This document shows positions 23,000-31,703 of a stretch of DNA of 48,306 nucleotides, piece by piece. This DNA is from CAZOWW01 sp964583765 (GTDB lineage: Bacteria > Actinomycetota > Actinomycetes > Actinomycetales > Kineosporiaceae). Each line of letters opens with the position of its first letter. Within the stretch, counting starts at the first letter, position 1. The notes beneath the pieces are model-generated. The model worked only from the letters and a program-made list of their open reading frames with translations, was not told the DNA's origin and searched no databases. The stretch lies in the NCBI GenBank assembly GCA_964583765.1, contig CAZOWW010000024.1, forward strand, positions 1 through 48,306, given 5' to 3'. The translations under genes and the position numbers were made by a program.

Positions 23000-24643
23000 T
23001 CACATACGTTCGGGGGCACTGACCCCGAGCAGGTCGAGGCCGTTGGCCAGCACCACTCGCACGGCCTCGTTGAGCCAGGCCCGGGTGCGGTGCACGTCGG
23101 TGACCGGGTCGTCCCCGCGGGGCGTGACCCGGCAGACGACGTACCACGTGTGGTAGAGGCCCGCGAGTTCCTCCAGGTACCGGGCCACCCGGTGCGGTTC
23201 CCGCAGCTGTGCGGCCTGGGCCACCGTGCGGGGGAACTCGCCGAGAGCAGCCAGGAGCACCGACTCGGCCTCGTGGTCGAGCAGCGAGGGGTCGAACCCG
23301 TCCTCGCGCCGGACCCCCGCCTCGACGGCGTTCCGCGAGATGCCCGCGATCCGCGAGTGCGCGTACTGCACGTAGAACACAGGGTTGTCGTTGGTGCGGC
23401 GGGTGAGGACCTCGCCGTCCAGGGCCAACGGCGAGTCCGCCGGGTACCGCGCCAGGCTGTAGCGGACGGCGTCCACGCCGAGCCACTCGACCAGGTCCCG
23501 CAACTCGATGATGTTGCCGGCGCGCTTGCTCAACCGCGCCCCGCCCACCGAGACAAGCTGCCCGATCAGCACCTCGATGTTCGTGGCGGGATCGTCGCCG
23601 GCGCAGGCCGCGATCGCCTTGAGCCGCTGGACGTAGCCGTGGTGGTCCGCCCCCAGGAGGTACACCTTCTCCGGGAAGCCGCGGTCCTTCTTCGACAGGT
23701 AGTAGGCCGCGTCGGCGGCGAAGTAGGTGGGTTCGCCGTCCGCCCGGATCAGGACCCGGTCCTTGTCGTCGCCGAAGTCGGTCGTGCGCAGCCAGACGGC
23801 GCCCTCGCGCTCGTCCACGTGCCCCTGTTCGCGCAGACGATCCACCGCACTGCGCACGGCCCCGCTCTCGTGCAGGGTGCGCTCGGAGAACCAGACGTCG
23901 AAGTGCACCCCGAAGTCGGCCAGGGTCGCCCGGATCTCGTCCAGCTGCAGCCGGTAACCCGCCTCGCGGCACAGTGCGACGGCCTCGTCGTCGCTCAGGT
24001 CGGCGACCTCCGGGTGCGCCGCGACGACCTTGGCGGCGAGCTCGCCGACGTACTCGCCGCGGTACCCGCCCTCGGGCACCTCGCGGCCCCGCGAGCGGGC
24101 CAGCACCGAGGCGCCGAAGCGGTCCATCTGCGCCCCGGCGTCGTTCACGTAGAACTCCCGGGTCACCGTGGCCCCGGAGGCGGTGAGCAGTCGGCCGAGC
24201 GCGTCACCGAGGGCGGCCCAGCGGGTGTGCCCGATGTGCAGCGGGCCGGTGGGGTTGGCCGAGACGAACTCGAGGTTCACCACATGTCCGACCAGGGCGG
24301 TGTTGCGCCCGTAGGCGTCACCGGCCTCGACGATGGTCCTGGCGAGTTCGGCGGCGGCCGCCACGTCCAGCACGATGTTCAGGAAGCCGGGCCCGGCGAC
24401 CTCCACACTCTTGATGCCGGAGACCTCGGCGAGACGCCCGGCGAGCAGCGCCGCCAACTCACGTGGCGGACGTCCGGCGGCACGGGAGAGCTGCAACGCC
24501 ACATTGGTCGACCAGTCGCCGTGCTCCCGCTGCCGGGGCCGCTCGAGCCGGATCTCCTCGGGGACGGCCACGGCCAGTTCCCCGTTCTCTATCGCTGCCC
24601 GCAGGCAGTCCCGGATCGCGTCTGTCAGCTCGGCGGGAGTCAC
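23000..24643 (-). CDS. argS: Arginyl-tRNA synthetase
   Basis: A 547-residue class I synthetase that charges tRNA-Arg. The N-terminal additional domain contains REHGDWSTNVALQLSRAAG. The HIGH site is in SANPTGPLHIGHTRWAALG near residue 128, the KMSK-like site reads GGARLSKRAGNIIEL near residue 370, and the anticodon-binding helical domain ends with HTWYVVCRV and VLANGLDLLGVSAPERM. The GTG start at 24643 was chosen by alignment of the N-terminus. No tRNA gene was found beside it. Confidence 0.96.
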   Translation of the reverse strand: MTPAELTDAIRDCLRAAIENGELAVAVPEEIRLERPRQREHGDWSTNVALQLSRAAGRPPRELAALLAGRLAEVSGIKSVEVAGPGFLNIVLDVAAAAELARTIVEAGDAYGRNTALVGHVVNLEFVSANPTGPLHIGHTRWAALGDALGRLLTASGATVTREFYVNDAGAQMDRFGASVLARSRGREVPEGGYRGEYVGELAAKVVAAHPEVADLSDDEAVALCREAGYRLQLDEIRATLADFGVHFDVWFSERTLHESGAVRSAVDRLREQGHVDEREGAVWLRTTDFGDDKDRVLIRADGEPTYFAADAAYYLSKKDRGFPEKVYLLGADHHGYVQRLKAIAACAGDDPATNIEVLIGQLVSVGGARLSKRAGNIIELRDLVEWLGVDAVRYSLARYPADSPLALDGEVLTRRTNDNPVFYVQYAHSRIAGISRNAVEAGVRREDGFDPSLLDHEAESVLLAALGEFPRTVAQAAQLREPHRVARYLEELAGLYHTWYVVCRVTPRGDDPVTDVHRTRAWLNEAVRVVLANGLDLLGVSAPERM

Positions 24644-24996
24644 CCGCTCAGGGTATCGAGGGCGGAGAACGGATTTTCGTCACGGCCGTCCCGCGCCCGA
24701 GCCGCACCGAACCGCGCCGGGCGAGCATCTGCCGGCGGACACTCCGACTCGCTTCCCGGCGAGGGCAACCGGCTCGTCCTCCTCGGGAGGGCGGCTCGTT
24801 CACTCGAGGGAACTCAGATCACAGATTCTCCGCAAAAGGTATATATAACGTGGCGAACGTTCCGTCATCCACCGACGACGGAGGAGAATCTGCGCAAGGC
24901 GTGCGGTCTGTGCGATCCTTCGTGATCACAGCCCCGGTGACCCACACCACGTTCGACACCGAAGGCGCGGCCTTGACACACGGGAAAGGATCTTCG
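24644..24996. other. 353-bp divergent promoter region between argS and the GntR gene
   Basis: No gene is supported here, although the GntR frame stays open upstream. An AT-rich island (gtatatataacg, 24839-24850) stands out against more than 70% GC and is a likely promoter core for one or both directions. It gives plausible -10 boxes on each strand but no clear -35. A perfect GAACGTTC palindrome follows at 24855-24862 and could bind a regulator. A GGAGGAG at about 24881 is not followed by a well-placed start. Confidence 0.5.
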
Positions 24997-25698
24997 ATGT
25001 CTCCTGGGCCTCCGCTCCGCCCCCAACCGCCGTTGCACACCGCCCGGCGGGCAGGGCTCATCGACCAGGTGATCACCCAACTCCGCGAGCAGATCACCGA
25101 GGGCCGATGGACGGTCGGTTCCCGGATACCCACCGAGGCGGAGCTCGCGCAGAGCACCGGAACCAGTCGGAACACCGTCCGGGAAGCCGTCCAGTCACTC
25201 GTGCATGCGGGGTTGCTCGAGCGACGTCAGGGCTCCGGCACCTACGTCCTGGCGTCGAACGAACTCGCCGGACCCGTCAGCCGCCGGGTCGCCGCCGCCG
25301 CGCGACGCGACGTGCTGGAGGTACGCCGCGCACTGGAGGTCGCTGCGGCCCGCCTCGCGGCCGAACGGCGCACCGATGAGGACATCGCACACATGCGCGC
25401 CCTGGTGGCCACCCGGGATCAGGCGCACCGCAGCGGGGACGTGGCCGCGCTGGTCGTCGCGGACGCCGGCGTGCACCGGGCGATCGCGCAGGCTGCCCAC
25501 AACCCCGTGCTCACCGACCTGTACGAGAACCTGCTTGATGCGCTCCACGAGAACGTCGCCCTCAACCTCGCCGCCCGGGGCGAACCCGACGACGAGGAGC
25601 ACGTCGAGCTGATCAACGCGATCGAGGCCCGGGACGGCGATCGAGCCGCCCGCGAGGCCGCCCGGTTCCTGGACGCGCTGCTCCAGGACGCCCCCTGA
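24997..25698 (+). CDS. GntR-family (FadR/FCD type) transcriptional regulator
   Basis: A 233-residue regulator. The ATG at 24997 has AAAGGA seven bases upstream; earlier in-frame starts exist but lack a ribosome site. The winged helix is at about residues 17-85 (LIDQVITQLREQITEGRW, RIPTEAELAQSTGTSRNTVREAVQSLVHAGLLERRQGSGT). The helical FCD effector domain at about residues 100-230 includes LEVRRALEVAAARLAA and the metal/ligand histidines of DAGVHRAIAQAAHNPVL and EEHVELINAI. FCD regulators sense small acids or sugars. The target genes are not evident; it may control itself or the GGDEF protein downstream. Confidence 0.9.
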   Translation: MSPGPPLRPQPPLHTARRAGLIDQVITQLREQITEGRWTVGSRIPTEAELAQSTGTSRNTVREAVQSLVHAGLLERRQGSGTYVLASNELAGPVSRRVAAAARRDVLEVRRALEVAAARLAAERRTDEDIAHMRALVATRDQAHRSGDVAALVVADAGVHRAIAQAAHNPVLTDLYENLLDALHENVALNLAARGEPDDEEHVELINAIEARDGDRAAREAARFLDALLQDAP

Positions 25699-25876
25699 CG
25701 ACGTGGCCGGCGGTGCTGTGCCATCCCGCGGCACCGCCGCGCCCGGTCGGCCGGGGCCCGAGCGACCCCGACCGGGGCGCCTGACCGGAGGACCCGACCG
25801 GAGGACTTGACCGGTCAAGGTGTGGCCCGGGACTGCCGACAGCACGTGGAGGGTCGGTGCGGGAGGTGGTGGTCCC

Positions 25877-28012
25877 ATGGCAGAGCGCGGGGCCTTCCTC
25901 GCGATCACGACCGGCCTGGAGGCCTACCAGACGGCGCTGCTCCGCGGCTTCAGCGACGTGATCCTGTCCGCGGGACACCCCGTGTTCGCGTTCGTGAACC
26001 AGGAGTCCTACGGAGGGCACCTGGCCGTGGGCAGTACGGCGGCCGAGGTTCCCGCAGCGCTCCAGCAGATCGTGCGCCGGACCCGCCCACTCGGCATCAT
26101 GATCACGAACTCTCTCTGCCCGCAACAGGAGCAGGCACTCGGCACGCTGCTGCGTTCCCTCGGGGTGCCGGTCGCCTTCGTCGGACGGGACATCCCGGGA
26201 CACACCAGCGTCCGGGGGGACAATGAGCAGGCGATGCGCCTGCTCATGGCCCATGTGCTGGACGAGGTGGGCGCCCGCACCCCCGCGATGGTCCGGGGCC
26301 TGGCGCACCAACCGGATCACGTGCAGCGCGAGGAGCTGTTCCGCTCCGAGATCACCCGTCGGGGACTGCCGCTCGACGAGAGTCTGCTCGTGGACGGCAG
26401 GGCCGAGCGCGACTTCACCCGCAAGGCGATGCGCGCCCTCCTGCGCGAACGCCGTGACATCGACGCGGTGGTGACGACTGACGACTGGTGCGCGGTCGCG
26501 GTCATCGGGGCCGTGCAGGAGGCGGGCCTGCGGGTACCGCAGGACGTCGTCGTCACCGGATTCGACAACTACCCGGTCGCCCTGCTCACCTGGCCCGGAC
26601 TGACCAGCGTCGACCAGCAGGTCGAGGAGCAGGGCGCCACGCTGGGCAGGGCGCTGTTGCACGAGGCCCGCGGCGGCCGCCCCCACGGCCCTCTGCGGAC
26701 GCCCTGTCGGCTCGTGGCACGTGCGTCCACCGCGCGGGGCGTGGTGTTCACTCCCGAGGAGAACGTCGCCGAGCAGGTGGTCCTCCTCGCCCAGGGTCAG
26801 TTGGCGGCGTCGAACCTGCTGCGCGAGGCGAACCGGGATCTCGTGCGCTGCCAGGATCTTCACGCAGTCACCGAGACCCTCACCGACTCCCTGTCCGCGC
26901 TGGGGTTCCGCCGTCTCTTCCTCGTCGTCCACGACGACGCCGGTCTCCTCCCCCCGGACGACACCCAGCTCGAATCCCCCACCGAGCCCCGCCCCGTCCC
27001 CCACGAGAACACCGGCCTCGCCCGCCAGGTCGACACCCGATCGGGAGTCGGGCCGTCAACCACCGCCCCCTCGACATCCGAACCGGTCGAGGACGGCGAC
27101 CGCCGCTCCCGACTCGTGCTCGACTTCCGGGACGGGCAGGCGCATCCGGTGACCGACCCGTTCGTCCGTCCCGGGCGTCTGCTGCCCGAGGCGCTCGCCG
27201 CCGAACTGGAGAGCGGATTCCTCGCCCTCCAGACGATCTTCGGCACCGACCGCACGCTCGGCTACCTGCTCACGGACCACGTCCTGGACCCCGTGTCCGT
27301 CGCCGAGCCGCTCTGGGTGGATCTCGCTCGCACGCTGGAGGTCATCGCGAACCACACGGCCGTGCGGGCGCACTCGGAGATGCTCGAGCGGCTCGTCGAG
27401 CAGCGGACCGCCGAGCTCACCGAGGAGGTGGCCACCCGGCGGCGGGCGGAGGCCGAACTGGAGCGCCTCCTCGAGGTGGACGGGCTGACACAGATCGCCA
27501 ACCGGGCGGCCTTCGACCGCAGGCTGGCGGAGCAGTGGCGGGTCCATGCCGACGAACAGGCCGAACTGGCCGTCGCGATGATCGACGTGGACTGGTTCAA
27601 GCAGTACAACGACCACTACGGCCACGTCCGCGGGGACGAGGCGCTGCGCGTGGTCGCCGCCTGCCTGCAGCGCTCGGTGCGGTGCCGCCTGGACCTCGCC
27701 TGCCGGTTCGGCGGGGAGGAGTTCAGCGTCGTCCTGCCCCACACGGGCCTGCACGGAGCCAGGATCATCTCGCGACGCTTCCGCCGGCTGCTCACCAAGG
27801 TCGCGATCCCGCACGCGGAGTCACCGCTCGGCGGGGTGCTCACCGTCAGCGTGGGCATCGCGACGGTCGTGCCGTCCCCGGAACTCGTCCCGGCGCAACT
27901 CGTCGCCACCGCGGACGAGGCCCTCTACCGGGCGAAGCAGCGCGGCCGCGACCAGGTGGTCGTGGCGGATCCCCTCGTCCCGGGCGCGATCGTGGTCGGG
28001 ACGGACGGATAG
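25877..28012 (+). CDS. LacI-like ligand-binding domain fused to a GGDEF diguanylate cyclase
   Basis: A 711-residue soluble protein from the ATG at 25877, behind GGGAGG. Residues 1-285 are a periplasmic-binding-protein type 1 region as in LacI regulators (TGLEAYQTALLRGFSDVI, TDDWCAVAVIGAVQEAGL, VPQDVVVTGFDNYPVALLTW) but without any helix-turn-helix. Residues about 300-500 are a less certain sensor-like middle with an acidic Pro-rich loop. A coiled coil (MLERLVEQRTAELTEEVATR) leads into the cyclase, with the active GGEEF near residue 612 and VSVGIATV. The inhibitory RxxD site appears altered (CRLD). It probably makes cyclic di-GMP in response to a cytoplasmic sugar (inference). Confidence 0.88.
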   Translation: MAERGAFLAITTGLEAYQTALLRGFSDVILSAGHPVFAFVNQESYGGHLAVGSTAAEVPAALQQIVRRTRPLGIMITNSLCPQQEQALGTLLRSLGVPVAFVGRDIPGHTSVRGDNEQAMRLLMAHVLDEVGARTPAMVRGLAHQPDHVQREELFRSEITRRGLPLDESLLVDGRAERDFTRKAMRALLRERRDIDAVVTTDDWCAVAVIGAVQEAGLRVPQDVVVTGFDNYPVALLTWPGLTSVDQQVEEQGATLGRALLHEARGGRPHGPLRTPCRLVARASTARGVVFTPEENVAEQVVLLAQGQLAASNLLREANRDLVRCQDLHAVTETLTDSLSALGFRRLFLVVHDDAGLLPPDDTQLESPTEPRPVPHENTGLARQVDTRSGVGPSTTAPSTSEPVEDGDRRSRLVLDFRDGQAHPVTDPFVRPGRLLPEALAAELESGFLALQTIFGTDRTLGYLLTDHVLDPVSVAEPLWVDLARTLEVIANHTAVRAHSEMLERLVEQRTAELTEEVATRRRAEAELERLLEVDGLTQIANRAAFDRRLAEQWRVHADEQAELAVAMIDVDWFKQYNDHYGHVRGDEALRVVAACLQRSVRCRLDLACRFGGEEFSVVLPHTGLHGARIISRRFRRLLTKVAIPHAESPLGGVLTVSVGIATVVPSPELVPAQLVATADEALYRAKQRGRDQVVVADPLVPGAIVVGTDG

Positions 28013-28177
28013 GGCAACCGGCGCCGCGCGTCCCGCCCTGTTGGTCCGGTTCCGCCCGCGAAGCAGGGTGGGATTCCCGCGGAACGGTTCATCCGCGGCT
28101 CCGGCCGACCGACGAACCACGGAGGGGCGGTCCCCCGCCCGCCGGCTCGACAGTCCTCCCGCACAGCGAGGTGTCCC

Positions 28178-28693
28178 ATGAGCGTGGCATCTGTCAGCGC
28201 CAACCCGTCCGGCACGTCCTCCAGCACCGGGGTGGAGGGGGCGAACACCCACCACCATCGGAACGGGATACCCGCCAAGATCGTCTCCGCGGTCGCCGAC
28301 AAGCTGGGCATGTCGAGCCAGGACCTCAAGAGCCAGCTCGACGCCGGCAAGAGCCTGGCCGACGTGGCCAAGTCGAAAGGGCTCTCCCGCGCGGACCTGA
28401 TCGCCACGATCAAGACCGCGTTGACCGCCGGCCACACCGCCGAAGGATCCCAGGCGTCCGCGACCACATCAGGCGGCACGAGCTCGACGACGGGCACGAG
28501 CTCCCGCAAGGGCCCGAGCCTCGACGACATCGCCAACAAGATCGCAGATCGTGTCCAGAAGGCCCACCACCGGCACCAGGAGAGCCAGTCGGCGTCGGCG
28601 TCGGCATCGGCGTCGTCGTCCACGACCGGCACCAACCGGACGACCGAGGCCATGTTGCTCGGCCTGGGCGGCACGGTGGACACGAGCGCCTGA
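28178..28693 (+). CDS. Small Ser/Thr-rich protein of unknown function
   Basis: A 171-residue protein with GAGGT six bases before the ATG, a good ribosome site. Residues about 28-90 are predicted helical (KIVSAVADKLGMSSQDLKS, then AGKSLADVAKSKGLSRADLI), a short charged module that recurs in many small Gram-positive proteins of unknown role. The rest is Ser/Thr/Ala/Gly rich with a second helix (LDDIANKIADRVQKAHHRHQ) and His clusters. No signal peptide or membrane segment. It lies 165 bases after the GGDEF gene and before lacI. I do not recognise the function. Confidence 0.7.
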   Translation: MSVASVSANPSGTSSSTGVEGANTHHHRNGIPAKIVSAVADKLGMSSQDLKSQLDAGKSLADVAKSKGLSRADLIATIKTALTAGHTAEGSQASATTSGGTSSTTGTSSRKGPSLDDIANKIADRVQKAHHRHQESQSASASASASSSTTGTNRTTEAMLLGLGGTVDTSA

Positions 28694-28821
28694 GTTCGCC
28701 CGAACCGTTCCGGCCGGCGTCCGGGACCGTGCCTCCCGCGGTCCCGGACGCACCGGGTATCCGACGCGGCCCGGTCCGCCCACCCGACGCCGTTCCGTTC
28801 GCCTTCCTTGACGGTCGCCCC

Positions 28822-28833
28822 GTGAGCGCTAAC
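28822..28833. promoter_or_regulatory. Candidate LacI-family operator
   Basis: GTGAGCGCTAAC is a near-perfect 12-bp palindrome with the central AGCGCT seen in many LacI/CebR-type operators. It lies 46 bases before the chosen start of the LacI-family gene, so self-repression is likely. An adjacent AACAATTG stretch is AT-rich, as a promoter would be. No second copy was found upstream of the nearby enzyme genes. Confidence 0.6.
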
Positions 28834-28878
28834 AATTGCGCACACCGCACGGTTTCGATGCGACCGAAGGACAGAAGA

Positions 28879-30210
28879 ATGCCGGAGCAGCCGTGCCCGC
28901 CTGTGCAGGATCCGCGGGACGGTGCGACCCACCCGGATCCATCCGGCCCGGGCGTGGCGATCGATCCCGGCAGCACGACCGAGGCCGACCTGCGGGACGG
29001 CAGCAGCGCCACGACGGCTCCCGTCGTTCGCCTGTCGTCCGCTGCCCCCGGGGCACCGTCGGTCGAACCCGGCGGACCTTCCGTCGAACCCCGGACACCG
29101 TCGCCCGACCCCGGCGGACCCTCGCTCGGACCGGGGACGCCGCCGTCCGACCTCGTCGAGACGCCGCCGAGGCGCCAGCCCCCCGGCCCCGGCGCCCCGC
29201 AGGTCAAGGCACCGAATCTCAAGGACGTGGCCTCCCGCGCGGGGGTCTCGCACATGACCGTCTCCCGGGTGCTGAACGACGCGACGAGCGTCGCGCGGGC
29301 CACCCGGGAACGTGTCCTGACCGCGATCCGCGAACTCGACTACCGTCCCAACACGGCTGCCCGAGCCCTGGTCACGGGCCGGTCCCGGGCACTCGGGGTG
29401 GTCATTTTCGACACCACGCTCTTCGGGCCGGCCAGCACCCTCTACGGGATCGAGCAGGCGGCCCGGGACGCCGGGTACTCCGTGAACATCGTGAGCCTGC
29501 GCACCCTCACGCGCCAGACGATCGCCGACGCCCTCGACAGCCTCCGCGGCAATGCGGTGGACGGCGTCATCGTGATCGCTCCCCACATCTCGGCCGCCCG
29601 GGCGCTGGACGAGATGCCACAGAGCCTGCCCCTGGTCGCCGTCGAGTCGGGGAGCGGTTCCCCGGCCTTCCCCACCGTCGCGGTGGACCAGCGCGCCGGT
29701 GCGGCCATGGCCACCCAGCACCTGATGTCCCTCGGCCACGGCACGGTCTGGCACATCGCGGGACCTCGCGACTGGCTCGAAGCGCAGGAGCGCGAGCAGG
29801 GCTGGGCCCAGGCGCTCGCCGCCCTGGGCGCCGAGGCGCCGGAACCGCGGCACGGCGACTGGAGCCCGCGCTCCGGCTACGAGATCACCAAGGAACTTCT
29901 CGCCGACCACCTGCCCACCGCCCTGTTCGTGGCCAACGACCAGATGGCGCTCGGCGCACTCCGGGCCCTTCGCGAGGCAGGGGTCGAGGTGCCCCGGGAC
30001 GTGAGCGTCGTGGGCTTCGACGACATCCCCGAGGCCGCCTACTTCCCCCCACCGTTGAGCACCGTGCGCCAGGAGTTCTCCGACCTCGGCCGCCGGACCT
30101 TCGACCTGCTCCTGGCCCGGATCGCGGGCGATCTCATGCCCCTGACCCGCAGCGTCGTCGAGCCGATCCTCGTGGTGCGCGAGAGCTCCGCGCCACCACG
30201 CGCCCGATAG
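28879..30210 (+). CDS. LacI-family transcriptional regulator with a long proline-rich N-terminus
   Basis: A 443-residue regulator, about 100 longer than usual. The ATG at 28879 has AAGGA eight bases upstream (ATG at 28858 is an alternative). Residues 1-110 are Pro/Ser/Gly/Glu rich with loose repeats (PSVEPGGPSVEP). The helix-turn-helix NLKDVASRAGVSHMTVSRVL starts at residue 113, followed by the hinge RPNTAARALVTGRS and the sugar-binding domain (GVVIFDTTLFGPASTLYGIE, LFVANDQMALGALRALREAG, DVSVVGFDDIPEAAYF). No internal start near the helix-turn-helix was found, so the extension is probably real. A likely sensor of plant-wall sugars for the nearby enzymes (inference). Confidence 0.9.
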   Translation: MPEQPCPPVQDPRDGATHPDPSGPGVAIDPGSTTEADLRDGSSATTAPVVRLSSAAPGAPSVEPGGPSVEPRTPSPDPGGPSLGPGTPPSDLVETPPRRQPPGPGAPQVKAPNLKDVASRAGVSHMTVSRVLNDATSVARATRERVLTAIRELDYRPNTAARALVTGRSRALGVVIFDTTLFGPASTLYGIEQAARDAGYSVNIVSLRTLTRQTIADALDSLRGNAVDGVIVIAPHISAARALDEMPQSLPLVAVESGSGSPAFPTVAVDQRAGAAMATQHLMSLGHGTVWHIAGPRDWLEAQEREQGWAQALAALGAEAPEPRHGDWSPRSGYEITKELLADHLPTALFVANDQMALGALRALREAGVEVPRDVSVVGFDDIPEAAYFPPPLSTVRQEFSDLGRRTFDLLLARIAGDLMPLTRSVVEPILVVRESSAPPRAR

Positions 30211-30288
30211 CTCCGCGGCACCACGCGCCACCGGTCCGCAGCCGTTCCGGGGCGGTGTCGTCGAACCGTTCCCGGGGGCCGGAACGAC

Positions 30289-30331
30289 GACGACCCGCCG
30301 CGGCGCCGGACGTCGGCCGCGACGGGTCGTC
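30289..30331. terminator. Bidirectional terminator between lacI-type gene and pectate lyase
   Basis: Sixteen-base arms (30289-30304 and 30316-30331), pairing with one mismatch around an 11-base loop, lie between two convergent genes. The stem is very GC-rich (GACGACCCG with CGGGTCGTC at the base). It is well placed to stop transcription from both sides. Confidence 0.7.
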
Positions 30332-30434
30332 TCGAGGGCACCGGACACGAGGCCCAGGCCCTCATCCGATCAGGGGCAAGCACCCACCGGATCGGTGAGG
30401 GTGCGCACGAGATCAGGCGCGTGTGCGCACGAGG

Positions 30435-31703
30435 TCACTTGTAGGTGACATCGCTGGTGGTGTAGAGGCAGTTGGTGCTGTCGGGACCGCTGCCGATCAG
30501 GGTCGGTTCACTCCCCTTGGCCACGCCCTTGTACTTCGCGCAGATCGTGATCTTGTGGCTCGAGTCACCCACGATCGTCAGGTTCGTGATCTTCGCGGTG
30601 TCGCCCCAGTTCGTGTTGATCCCGACGATCGCCGTTCCGGGCGCGAGCGCGGTGACCCCGTCGATGACGACATGCCGGGTGTAGCTGCTGGAACAGTTGC
30701 CGCAGGCCCGGTAGAGCTTGCCGAAGTCGTCCACGACGAAGTTCTTGATGTAGATCGTGCCGGGCGCGTTGTGCTGGAAGACCTTGTCGGACGCGGAGCG
30801 GGCGCCGCCACCGGTCACGTACATGGCCTCGGACGAGCTGCTGCCCTTGAGCGTGGCCGCGTCCTCGCCCACGTCCTCCCACCAGACGTTGGTCAGGTAG
30901 CAGGTGCCCTCGCAGTGCACACCGTCACCGGCGGGCGAACCGATGATCACGTTCGACAGGGTCGCGCCGTTCGCGAGGTCGAACATCGCCGGCTGGCTCT
31001 CGCCCTGGCCGCCGTCACCGGCGCCGTAGTAGCGCTTGTCGCCGCCGTCGAAGGATCCCGAGACGCTGATCGTGTTGCTGTTGATGTTGACGCTGCCCGT
31101 GGCGGCCGGCTCGTTCCAGTACCCGCTACCCGAGGAGCCGCTGGTGGTGGTCGTCTTCGTGGTCGTCTTGGAACTGCTGGTGGTCTTCGTGGTGGTCTTC
31201 GTGCTGCTGGTGGTCTTCGTGCTGCTGGTGGTCTTCGTGCTGCTCGTGGTGCTCGTGGTGGTCGTGGTCGAGCCGCCGGACGACGAGCCGTTCACCGTGA
31301 AGCTGCTCGGGACCGGGTTGCTCGAACCGTAGGCGGCCTGGAAGCCGAAACTCACGTTGCCGCCGGCCGGGATGGACACGTTGTAGGACACGTTCGTGGC
31401 CGTGACGGACGAGCCGGACTGGTTCACCGTGGCGCCCCAGGCCGAGGTCACGTTCTGCCCCGGGTCCCCGAAGGTCCAACCGACCGACCAGCCGTTGACG
31501 GCACTGCCGCTGTTGTCGATCTCGACGTTGGCCACGAAGCCGCCGCTCCACTGCGAGGTCACGGTGTACGTGACCTTCAGGCTGCTGGCCGCGTCACTGG
31601 ACGAGATCCCGATCAGACTCGCCGACAGCAGGGCACCGCTCCCGGCGAGTGCCAGGATCGCCCTGCTGTGCGTTCCTCTCCATCGTGGATGTCCTCTGAA
31701 CAC
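30435..31703 (-). CDS. Secreted pectate lyase: CBM2, Ser/Thr linker, PL3
   Basis: A 422-residue secreted enzyme. A GTG at 31703 with AAGGAGG six bases upstream sets the start. Residues 1-39 form a signal peptide ending SSSDAA. Residues about 40-142 are a CBM2 cellulose-binding module (VTYTVTSQWSGGFVANVEI) without the usual terminal cysteines. Residues about 146-190 are a Thr/Ser/Lys linker with repeats. The rest is polysaccharide lyase family 3 (GDGVHCEGTCYLTNVWWEDV, KVFQHNAPGTIYIKNFVVDD, CGNCSSSYTRHVVIDGV), which cleaves polygalacturonate with calcium. It is convergent with the LacI-type gene and divergent from the van-like operon. Confidence 0.92.
   Translation of the reverse strand: MFRGHPRWRGTHSRAILALAGSGALLSASLIGISSSDAASSLKVTYTVTSQWSGGFVANVEIDNSGSAVNGWSVGWTFGDPGQNVTSAWGATVNQSGSSVTATNVSYNVSIPAGGNVSFGFQAAYGSSNPVPSSFTVNGSSSGGSTTTTTSTTSSTKTTSSTKTTSSTKTTTKTTSSSKTTTKTTTTSGSSGSGYWNEPAATGSVNINSNTISVSGSFDGGDKRYYGAGDGGQGESQPAMFDLANGATLSNVIIGSPAGDGVHCEGTCYLTNVWWEDVGEDAATLKGSSSSEAMYVTGGGARSASDKVFQHNAPGTIYIKNFVVDDFGKLYRACGNCSSSYTRHVVIDGVTALAPGTAIVGINTNWGDTAKITNLTIVGDSSHKITICAKYKGVAKGSEPTLIGSGPDSTNCLYTTSDVTYK
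31192..31245. repeat. 18-bp tandem repeat in the PL3 linker
   Basis: Three 18-bp units run head to tail at 31192-31209, 31210-31227 and 31228-31245. On the minus strand they encode the six-residue Thr/Ser/Lys linker unit of the pectate lyase. Gain or loss of units would only change linker length. Confidence 0.8.

Noticed and set aside
24644..24996. A tRNA-Arg gene beside argS
   Set aside because: No T-loop GGTTCGAATCC-like sequence or cloverleaf arms could be found.
26488..30210. A 1240-codon plus-strand frame covering the GGDEF and small-protein genes
   Set aside because: Only its last part, from 28879, is the real LacI-family gene. The rest is an out-of-frame shadow kept open by high GC.
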